Assembly (NCBI RefSeq): GCF_002266435.3
Contig: NZ_CP029426.2
Span: 6,168,001-6,232,000 of the forward strand
Source: Bradyrhizobium amphicarpaeae
Lineage (GTDB): Bacteria; Pseudomonadota; Alphaproteobacteria; Rhizobiales; Xanthobacteraceae
DNA: 64,000 nucleotides
Direction of reading: 5' to 3'
This document shows positions 57,498 to 64,000 of this stretch, one piece after another (positions within the stretch are counted from its first letter, which is position 1; every line of letters starts with the position of its first letter). The position numbers and the translations under genes are program-made. Below the pieces are notes generated by a model that was not told the DNA's origin, ran no database searches, and saw only the letters and a program-made list of their open reading frames with translations.

Positions 57498-58271
57498 TCA
57501 TTCCGATAGCCCGATACGGCGCATCAACCGGAACCCCGGCACCGTGAGCTCCTTCAGTGTCCACAGCGCCTGAACGCTCGCTGCGCATCTGACGATGAAC
57601 GCGAGTTCGGGATCCTCCCGACTCGCCGGTACCACGCCTTGGGTCGACAGGAAGGCGCCATCCGGATCCTGGCTACGCTCCGTGAAAAGCACGAAGCTCC
57701 GTCGGAATGGCTGCGAAGCGTGGCTGCAATAGACGCTCGCTCTCGCACTTCGATGTGCGAAGATAAGGTTGAACGAACGCGCAGCTGCCAAGGCCACGCC
57801 TTGAAGCAGTTCGCAGCAAAGAGGCGCTTTCTCAAGCTCGCATGCACCCCAATCGCTGGCGGTCTCAATCGCGCAAACCGCCTGTCTTGCGCCCTGCGGT
57901 CCCTCGGCCAGCCATTCGATGAGCCTGTGGGACGACAGGGAATGGCCTGACGCCTTCGCGGTTGCCTTTGCAGCGAGTACCATCGAAGTCGCCGGAGCGT
58001 TCGCCAAGATCGCTGTGAGAGGATCGACCTGGAGGAGATCTCCCGGGCGGATGTCCCGCGATATGTCCGCGAACAGGCCCCGCGCGGGGCGGGATTCGCT
58101 GACACAGCCGCAGACCCGAGCGAGAGCTGCGGCATGCACCTGCGCTGCACCTCGACAAGAACTCGCCATCGACTGTGATCGAAGCCACGCCTCGGTACGA
58201 TCAATCGCCAGCTCCAGGTCGGATTCCCGGCCGTGATCCTCGGCCAGCCGCTCTCGCCCGATGACAATCAT
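57498..58271 (-). CDS. Unknown protein, third gene of the DUF6895-like unit
   Basis: 257 residues, soluble, with no domain I can name. It is cysteine-rich for its size, with seven (VCGCVSES, AVCAIETASDWGACELEK and APLCCELLQG hold six). The predicted texture is helical. The C-terminal third (SQDPDGAFLSTQGVV, then AFIVRCAASVQALWTLKELT) recalls the repeat ends of alpha/alpha-barrel proteins such as terpenoid-cyclase folds, and so may be distantly related to the preceding gene. Its ATG overlaps that gene's stop (ATGA). It is convergent with suhB, leaving 25 bases for termination. Confidence 0.75.
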   Translation of the reverse strand: MIVIGRERLAEDHGRESDLELAIDRTEAWLRSQSMASSCRGAAQVHAAALARVCGCVSESRPARGLFADISRDIRPGDLLQVDPLTAILANAPATSMVLAAKATAKASGHSLSSHRLIEWLAEGPQGARQAVCAIETASDWGACELEKAPLCCELLQGVALAAARSFNLIFAHRSARASVYCSHASQPFRRSFVLFTERSQDPDGAFLSTQGVVPASREDPELAFIVRCAASVQALWTLKELTVPGFRLMRRIGLSE

Positions 58272-59206
58272 GGATTTCGCGCCTCGGCCGCCAACAGGAA
58301 GAGGCTGACCACCGTGGGGTGATACACCTCGAGGAAATCGGGCCGCCCGCCTTCATCGGAGGCTCCGCGCTTTGAGGTAGACGGGGGCAGATATCCACTC
58401 GGATGCTGGACCTCACAGATGCAATTCATCGCCCAGCGATCGAGTTCTTCGTCAAAGCCGAGGTACAGGCGACACATCAGCAGCTCTGCGGTCAGATCCC
58501 AGTTCTGCTCTGCGATGCACATCGAAAGCGCGAGCCGGACGTACGACTCGATGGCCGGCCTCAACTCCGCCAGGAAGGGTGTCGCATCGACGGCGCCGAA
58601 GTCGGTCAGATCGAACAGGATGTGGGTTACGGCATAGAGATCGATGTCTCTGACGTAAGGCAACTCCGGGCCCGTGGCCAGCGAGCTCGCCCGGAGCAGC
58701 ACTTGCTTTGGAGGCAGGCAATGTTCGAGACCTGCCGCATCGAAGTAGTAGCACAGATCGAGCTTCTGCCAGGCATTGTGCTCAATGCGGTCGACATAGC
58801 CCCGTGACAATACCTGCTGTAGGCGTGCTCGCAACGCGGAGCAGGCCGGCGGCCGAAGATCCCCCATGGCAACCGCAAGCGCAACATGGTTCGCGAACAG
58901 CCCGAGTGCACTGTCGACGTTTGCGAAAACGCCTTGTTCATCGGCCATCGATATCCATTTGGCAACCAACGCGCGAACCTCAGGGCGTTTGCGCAGGTCC
59001 GGGATTCGGCACGCTATGCGCAACGCTGCGCCGAGCTCGCCAAATGCCTTCCGAAGCCCCCCGGAGCTTGTCGCTTCGGGCGCGTGGACGCTGGGCTCCT
59101 CCTCCCGGGGCGGACGGAATTTTTCTAGATTGGCCTCAAGCCAGCGCAGCACGCCCGCTGTAAACGAGGCGCGCTGCTTCTCACTGCGAAAAAGCGTCTG
59201 CTGCAT
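58268..59206 (-). CDS. DUF6895-like helical protein
   Basis: 312 residues. Three blocks match my recollection of DUF6895, an actinobacterial family: VRDIDLYAVTHILFDLTDFG (about 185-205), WDLTAELLMCRLYLG (about 240-255) and VYHPTVVSLFLLAAEA at the end. The N-terminus opens LRWLEANLEKFRPP as in the family. The fold is probably an alpha/alpha toroid. There is no catalytic motif I can name. It lies 45 bases after the small two-cysteine protein gene and overlaps the next gene by four bases. Function unknown. Confidence 0.75.
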   Translation of the reverse strand: MQQTLFRSEKQRASFTAGVLRWLEANLEKFRPPREEEPSVHAPEATSSGGLRKAFGELGAALRIACRIPDLRKRPEVRALVAKWISMADEQGVFANVDSALGLFANHVALAVAMGDLRPPACSALRARLQQVLSRGYVDRIEHNAWQKLDLCYYFDAAGLEHCLPPKQVLLRASSLATGPELPYVRDIDLYAVTHILFDLTDFGAVDATPFLAELRPAIESYVRLALSMCIAEQNWDLTAELLMCRLYLGFDEELDRWAMNCICEVQHPSGYLPPSTSKRGASDEGGRPDFLEVYHPTVVSLFLLAAEARNP

Positions 59207-59251
59207 CGGGCCGGATGATCGCGCCAGTTCCGCCGTCTCCGGAACAGAGAC

Positions 59252-59602
59252 TTACGGCATTGCAATGATGATGTGACTGTTCGTGATCCACTCCGCGGGC
59301 ATGGGCGTCTGCGGTTGCTTGTTGACGATTTGGCTCGCGAGATCGTCAAGTGAAGAGATGCCGGCGCCGCGAAGCCGAAGCAGGACTTCATCCTTTCCAA
59401 CCTTCGGCCCGCCGCAATAGGCATCGCCAGCCGCAAGCACGATGTTGATCGCCGTCTTTACCAGCGAACTCGATATAGCACCGGCGAGTGCCACGAGCGC
59501 GGGGCGCGCTGCCGGCCAAAGGCTACAGAAATTCGTGGCCCCAACCGCCGCTGTATCAGCTGCGATCTCCGCGTGTGGAACAGTGATTGAAAGATTCGCC
59601 AT
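59252..59602 (-). CDS. Small protein with a two-cysteine hydrophobic segment (possible peptide precursor)
   Basis: 116 residues. After an acidic N-terminus (MANLSITVPHAEIAADTAAV) comes FCSLWPAARPALVALAGAIS and an amphipathic Ala/Ile/Val stretch, closed by AGDAYCGGPKVGK. Only two cysteines are present, Cys26 and Cys63, on either side of the hydrophobic segment. The tail (LLRLRGAGISSLDDLASQIV) is a helix, ending in IIIAMP. There is no classical signal peptide. ATG 59602 has GAGGAA upstream; the longer frame starts inside the promoter. It heads the three-gene unit. A precursor of a modified or disulfide-linked peptide is one reading; a structural or chaperone subunit is another. Confidence 0.75.
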   Translation of the reverse strand: MANLSITVPHAEIAADTAAVGATNFCSLWPAARPALVALAGAISSSLVKTAINIVLAAGDAYCGGPKVGKDEVLLRLRGAGISSLDDLASQIVNKQPQTPMPAEWITNSHIIIAMP

Positions 59603-59644
59603 GGGAGTTTCCTCATTGATTATTCTGTGGCGTTGCGAACCACA

Positions 59645-59673
59645 ATTATAAGATGTCAATCATATAATCATAA
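59645..59673 (-). promoter_or_regulatory. Candidate promoter of the small-protein/DUF6895 unit
   Basis: On the minus strand an exact TATAAT (59645-59650) is preceded 17 bases upstream by TTATGA, a poor -35. The surrounding 60 bases are strikingly A/T-rich for this genome. The start of transcription would fall about 35 bases before the ATG at 59602. Confidence 0.55.
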
Positions 59674-59815
59674 ACTATTAATTGAGATGACGCAACCAGA
59701 GATTGATCCGCGCCGCAATGATCTGAAGGGCAAATTGAATTGGAGTCGAGAGCCGCCATCGGTCTTCGCCCCGGCAAGACGACGGGGGAACCCACTAGCG
59801 CTGCAGAATGGTGGC

Positions 59816-62800
59816 TTAACCGCCCTCGTGGGTGGGAGCCGCGGCCGCATACGACGCAGGCTCGGCCAACTGATGCATCTTCGGCTCCCGATCCCCACCC
59901 AGCACGCGCTGCACCGAGACGAAGAACACCGGCACCATCAAGAGCGCCAGGATCACCACGGCGATCATGCCGCCCATCACGATGGAGCCGAGCGCCTGCT
60001 GGCTGGCGCCGCCGGCGCCGTGGGCGATGGCCATCGGAAGCACGCCGCAGATGAAGGCGAGGCCGGTCATCAGGATCGGGCGGAAGCGCAGGCGGCAGGC
60101 CTCGATGGTGGCGTCCACCAAGGGCTTGCCCTCTTTCCGCAGATCCTTGGCGAACTCGATGATCAGGATCGCGTCCTTGGCCGCAAGGCCGATGATGGTG
60201 ATCAGGCCCACGGTGAAATAGACGTCGTTGGGCAGGCCGCGCAGCATCGCCGCGATCACGGCGCCGACGATGCCGAGCGGCACGGTGAGCAGCACCGCGA
60301 GCGGAATGGTCCAGCTCTCGTAGAGCGCGGCCAGGCACAGGAACACCACGAACACCGACAGCGCCAGCAGGAACGGCGCCTGCGAGCCCGATAGCTTTTC
60401 CTGCAGCGACTGCCCGGTCCATTCATAGCCGAAGCCGCGCGGCAGTTTTCCCGCAAGCCGCTCCATCTCGGCGATCGCATCGCCCGAGGTGAAGCCGGGC
60501 CTGGCTTCGCCGGAGATGCGCACCGCCGGATAATAGTTGAAGCCGGCGATCTGAGTCGGACCGCGGGCCCATTCGACCGTGGCGAAAGACGAGAACGGCA
60601 CGAGCTGGCCGCGGCTGTTCTTGACGTTGTAGTTGAGGATGTCCTCGGTCCGCATGCGGTCGCGGGCGTCGGCCTGCACCACGACGCGCTGCATGCGGCC
60701 GCGGTTCGGGAAGTCGTTGATGTAGTTCGAGCCGAGATTGGTCGAGATCGTGTTGTTGATGTCCTCGAAGGTGACGCCGAAGGCGCCGGCCTTCTCGCGG
60801 TCGATCACCAGATTGACCACGCCCGCTTCGGGCAAGCCCTCGACATAGACCTTCTGCAGCACCGGGCTCGCATTGGCCTCCGCGATCAGCTGGTCGGCGG
60901 CGCGCATCAATTGCTGATAGCCCTTCTGGCCGCGATCCTGGAGGCGGAACGAGAAACCCGAGGAGTTGCCGAGATTGTCGATCGGCGGCGGCTGCAGCGC
61001 GGCGATCTTCGCGTCGCGGATCGAGGCCCCCAGATCGCGGTTGATGTCGTTGACGATGGCCGCAGCGGAATCCTTCGGTCCGCGCTCCGACCAATCCTTC
61101 AGCGTGATGAAGGCCTGCGCGGTGTTCATGCCCTGGCCGGAAAAGCTGAAGCCGGTGAGGAAGGTGACATCCTTCACGCCCGGACGCTCGGCGAGATATT
61201 TCTCGACCTTCTCGATCACGGATTCGGTCCGGGAGTAGGACGAATCCGACGGCGTCTGCACGTCGGTGGTGACGAAACCCTGGTCGTCGATCGGCAGGAA
61301 GCCGCCGGGCAAATTGACGAAGGCCCAGGACAGACCGACGAGCAGCGCGACGTAGACCAGCATCAGGCGGCCGGTGCGCTTCAGCGAGAAGCCGACGGTG
61401 CGTGAATAGCCGTCCCTGCCGCCGTCCAGCATGCGGTTGAACCAGCCGAACACGCCCCGCTTCGCATGACCGTGGCCGGCCGCGACGGGCTTGAGCAGGG
61501 TCGCGCACAGGGCCGGCGTCAGCGACAACGCCAGGAAGGCGGAGAAGCCGATCGCCGCGACCATGGTCACGGAGAACTGCCGGTAGATGATGCCGACCGA
61601 TCCCGGGAAGAACGCCATCGGCACGAACACCGCCATCAGCACCAGCGTGATGCCGATGATGGCGCCCGATATCTGCGACATCGCCTTGCGCGTCGCCTCC
61701 TTCGGCGGCAGCCCCTCCTCCGCCATGATGCGTTCGACGTTCTCGACCACCACGATGGCGTCGTCGACGAGGATGCCGACCGCGAGCACCATGCCGAACA
61801 TGCTGAGCATGTTGATGGAGTAGCCGGCGAGCAGCAGCACCGTGCAGGCGCCCAGCAGCGCCACCGGCACCACGATGGTCGGGATGATGGTGTAGCGGAT
61901 GTTCTGCAGGAACAGGAACATCACCACGAACACCAGCACCACGGCCTCGACCAGGGTCGACAGCACCTTCTCGATCGAGGCCTCGACCACCGGCGTGATG
62001 TTGTAGGGAATCTCGTAGGTGATGTTGGCCGGGAAGAAGCGCGACAGCTCCTTCATCTTCTCTTCGACCGCGCTCGCGGTCGCCAGCGCGTTGCCGGTCG
62101 GCGACATCAGCACCGACAGGCCGGCGGTCGGCTTGCCGTTCAGGCGCGTGTTGAACTGGTAGCTGAGACCACCGACCTCGATGCGTGCGACGTCGCGCAG
62201 CCGCACGGTCGAACCGTCGGCATTGGCGCGCAGGATGATGGCGCCGAACTCGTCCGGCGAGGACAGCTGGCCCTTGACCAGCACCAGCGCGGAGGTGCGC
62301 TGGTTCGACGTCGACGGCTCGGCACCGATGCTGCCCGAGGCGACCTGCGCGTTCTGCGCGGCGATGGCCTTGTTGACGTCGTCGGCGGTGAGCCCGTAGC
62401 CCACCAGCTTGGCGGGATCGACCCAGACGCGAAGCGATCGCTCGGTCGAATAGAGCGTGGCGCGGCCGACGCCGGGAATACGGCGGACTTCGCCGAGCAC
62501 GTTGCGGATCATGAAGTCGCCGAGGCCGACCTCATCGAGGCTGCCGTCGGTCGAACTGAGCGTGATGATCTGCAGCACCGCGCTGGAGGCTTCCTCGACC
62601 AGGATGCCCTGCTGCATCACCGCGCGCGGCAGGCGCGCCTCGACGCGCTTGATGCGGTTCTGGACCTCGACCGAGGCGTCGTTGGTATTGGTGCCCGGCT
62701 GGAAATTCGCGATGATCTCGACCTGACCGAGCGAGTCGCTGGTCGATTCGAAATTGAGGATGCCGGAGGCGCCGTTGAGCTCCTCCTCGATCAGCCGCGT

Positions 62801-62983
62801 GACGCTGTTGTAGAGGTTTTCGGGCGAAGCGCCGGGATAGCTGGTCGAGATCGAGATCGAGGGCGGCGCGATGATCGGATATTGCGCGATCGGCAGCAGC
62901 GGCACCGCGATCGCGCCGATCAGACATATGAACAGCGCGACCACCCAGGCGAAGATCGGCCTGTCGATGAAGAAACTCGCCAT
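59816..62983 (-). CDS. HAE1-family RND multidrug efflux permease
   Basis: 1055 residues, 12 membrane helices with two large periplasmic loops. Proton-relay residues: the Asp pair in VGILVDDAIVVVENVERI (helix 4) and Lys in GLAAKDAILIIEFAKDL (helix 10). Start MASFFIDRPIFAWVVALFI and the FFPGSVGIIYRQFSVTM, YPGASPENLYNSV motifs are those of AcrB/MexB/BpeF pumps. It starts six bases after the adaptor gene stop. The outer-membrane channel gene is not in the window. Confidence 0.95.
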   Translation of the reverse strand: MASFFIDRPIFAWVVALFICLIGAIAVPLLPIAQYPIIAPPSISISTSYPGASPENLYNSVTRLIEEELNGASGILNFESTSDSLGQVEIIANFQPGTNTNDASVEVQNRIKRVEARLPRAVMQQGILVEEASSAVLQIITLSSTDGSLDEVGLGDFMIRNVLGEVRRIPGVGRATLYSTERSLRVWVDPAKLVGYGLTADDVNKAIAAQNAQVASGSIGAEPSTSNQRTSALVLVKGQLSSPDEFGAIILRANADGSTVRLRDVARIEVGGLSYQFNTRLNGKPTAGLSVLMSPTGNALATASAVEEKMKELSRFFPANITYEIPYNITPVVEASIEKVLSTLVEAVVLVFVVMFLFLQNIRYTIIPTIVVPVALLGACTVLLLAGYSINMLSMFGMVLAVGILVDDAIVVVENVERIMAEEGLPPKEATRKAMSQISGAIIGITLVLMAVFVPMAFFPGSVGIIYRQFSVTMVAAIGFSAFLALSLTPALCATLLKPVAAGHGHAKRGVFGWFNRMLDGGRDGYSRTVGFSLKRTGRLMLVYVALLVGLSWAFVNLPGGFLPIDDQGFVTTDVQTPSDSSYSRTESVIEKVEKYLAERPGVKDVTFLTGFSFSGQGMNTAQAFITLKDWSERGPKDSAAAIVNDINRDLGASIRDAKIAALQPPPIDNLGNSSGFSFRLQDRGQKGYQQLMRAADQLIAEANASPVLQKVYVEGLPEAGVVNLVIDREKAGAFGVTFEDINNTISTNLGSNYINDFPNRGRMQRVVVQADARDRMRTEDILNYNVKNSRGQLVPFSSFATVEWARGPTQIAGFNYYPAVRISGEARPGFTSGDAIAEMERLAGKLPRGFGYEWTGQSLQEKLSGSQAPFLLALSVFVVFLCLAALYESWTIPLAVLLTVPLGIVGAVIAAMLRGLPNDVYFTVGLITIIGLAAKDAILIIEFAKDLRKEGKPLVDATIEACRLRFRPILMTGLAFICGVLPMAIAHGAGGASQQALGSIVMGGMIAVVILALLMVPVFFVSVQRVLGGDREPKMHQLAEPASYAAAAPTHEGG

Positions 62984-62989
62984 GATGCT

Positions 62990-64000
62990 CTACTGCATCA
63001 TCTGCGCGCGTTGACTTTCCACGATGGCTTCGGCCTCGGCCCAGGATTGCGGCTTGACCTTGTCGCCTGCCGCGAACCTCTGGAAGCCTTCCACGACGAC
63101 CTTGTCACCGGACTTCAGGCCTTCGGTGATGAACCAGACGCCGTCCTGCACCGAGCCGGTGCGCACGGGCTGCACCGCGACGCGGTGGTCGTCCTTCACG
63201 ACGAAGACTTCGCTGCCGCCGCCGCCATTGCGCTGAACCGCCTGCTGCGGCACCGCGATCGCGTCGCTGTCGATGCCCTGCTCGATGCGGACCCGAACAT
63301 ACATGCCCGGCAGCAATTCGCGGTTCAAATTGGGAAATTCACCGCGCAGCGTCACTTGCCCGGTATTGGCGTCGACCTTCGCGTCGGAGAACAGGAGCTT
63401 GCCGTTCAGCGGGTAGATCGTGTTGTCGTCGAGCACGAGACGCACCTTGGCGGCGTCGGGCGCAATGCGATCGAGGTCGCCGCTCGCGAAGGCGCGGCGG
63501 AGCTGATTGAGCTCGTTCACCGATTGGGTGAAGTCGGCATAGATCGGATCGAGCTGCTGAATGGTCGCGAGATTGGTCTCGTTCTGCACGGCGAGAGCGC
63601 CCTCACTCACCAACGCAGCGCCGACGACGCCGTCGATCGGCGCCCGCACGGTGGCGTAGTCGAGATTGAGCTTGGCACGCGCGAGGTCGGCCTTGCGGCC
63701 CTCGACCTCGGCGCGAGCCTGGAGCTCGGCCGCGATCGCCTTCTCGTTCTCCGCCTCGGGCGCGGCGCGCTGGCTGGTGAGCGTGGCGATGCGGTGCGCC
63801 TGCTGCTTGGCCTGCATCAGCGCAGCCTCCGCTTTGGCAAGCGCGGCCTGGTTGGCCGACACTTCGACCTCGAACGGACGCGGATCGATGCGGTAAAGCG
63901 GATCGCCCGCCTTCACTTCGCTGCCCTGGTGGAACAGGCGCTCGACCACGATGCCCGAAATACGCGGCCGAACGTCGGAGACGCGCGTCGGCGCGATACG
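62990..64000 (-). CDS. RND efflux periplasmic adaptor (3' part; start lies beyond the window)
   Basis: 336 residues of an HlyD/AcrA-type membrane-fusion protein are visible and the frame is open at the window end (reading RIAPTRVSDVRPRISGIV). Lipoyl half-motifs SDVRPRISGIVVERLFHQGS and LDYATVRAPIDGVVGAALV flank a coiled-coil hairpin (about 70 residues). Beta-barrel and membrane-proximal parts follow (ELLPGMYVRVRIEQG, GDKVVVEGFQRFAAGDKV). The signal peptide is off-window. It bridges the pump to an outer-membrane channel. Confidence 0.93.
   Translation of the reverse strand, partial: RIAPTRVSDVRPRISGIVVERLFHQGSEVKAGDPLYRIDPRPFEVEVSANQAALAKAEAALMQAKQQAHRIATLTSQRAAPEAENEKAIAAELQARAEVEGRKADLARAKLNLDYATVRAPIDGVVGAALVSEGALAVQNETNLATIQQLDPIYADFTQSVNELNQLRRAFASGDLDRIAPDAAKVRLVLDDNTIYPLNGKLLFSDAKVDANTGQVTLRGEFPNLNRELLPGMYVRVRIEQGIDSDAIAVPQQAVQRNGGGGSEVFVVKDDHRVAVQPVRTGSVQDGVWFITEGLKSGDKVVVEGFQRFAAGDKVKPQSWAEAEAIVESQRAQMMQ

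Noticed and set aside
59645..59700. AT-rich stretch as an attachment site of an integrated element
   Set aside because: No integrase, tRNA gene or matching direct repeat nearby; a promoter explains it more simply.

Overview
The window is high-GC alphaproteobacterial DNA, almost certainly from Bradyrhizobium or a close relative. The grounds are the ruvC-ruvA-ruvB-yebC block, the fau-6S RNA-zapA-DUF4164 block next to a transketolase-GAPDH-PGK-aldolase cluster, the DUF1488 and DUF1348 proteins, soluble chemotaxis receptors, and several families of long palindromic intergenic repeats typical of that group. I saw no rRNA, tRNA, transposase, integrase or CRISPR array. The first gene (sirtuin) and the last (RND adaptor) run off the window edges.

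Layout. 0-4.8 kb: a sirtuin behind a LuxR-type regulator, a short YadA-like trimeric autotransporter with a secreted partner, and small unknown proteins. 4.9-10.8 kb: an SDR dehydrogenase, the C4-dicarboxylate carrier DctA with a terminator, an ABC-F ATPase, a TPR protein and an orphan conserved protein. 10.9-31.7 kb: an accessory catabolic region of two long minus-strand operons, each next to a divergent LysR gene. The first couples RidA and a three-part opine-oxidase/HcnABC-like amine dehydrogenase, plus a second DAO-type oxidase, to a polyamine-type ABC transporter. The second couples a polar-amino-acid ABC transporter with two binding proteins to an N-carbamoyl-D-amino-acid hydrolase, a CE4/PuuE-like hydrolase, a hydantoin-racemase-like protein, an amidohydrolase and an orphan family-5 binding protein. 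Together these look like a route for taking up and degrading hydantoins, N-carbamoyl or D-amino acids, or opine-like amines.

31.8-36.6 kb is core: ybgC, a Tat-exported phosphoesterase, ruvB-ruvA-ruvC and yebC. The tolQRAB genes expected beside ybgC are missing here. 36.8-40.1 kb carries two tandem cytosolic chemoreceptors with a homologous C-terminal domain, one with a degenerate PilZ module. 40.8-44.8 kb is an IorAB-type molybdenum hydroxylase with a membrane-anchored tri-heme cytochrome c. 45-47.6 kb holds a YmdB-type phosphodiesterase, fau, 6S RNA, zapA and a DUF4164 gene. 47.9-57.5 kb is central carbon metabolism: tkt, gap, pgk, class II then class I fructose-bisphosphate aldolase, a degenerate ThiE-like protein, a Sel1-repeat protein and an inositol-monophosphatase-family gene.

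57.5-59.6 kb is the strongest candidate for an undescribed system: a three-gene minus-strand unit behind an AT-rich promoter, made of a 116-residue protein with a two-cysteine hydrophobic segment, a DUF6895-like helical protein, and a translationally coupled protein of unknown family. An HAE1-type RND efflux pump closes the window.
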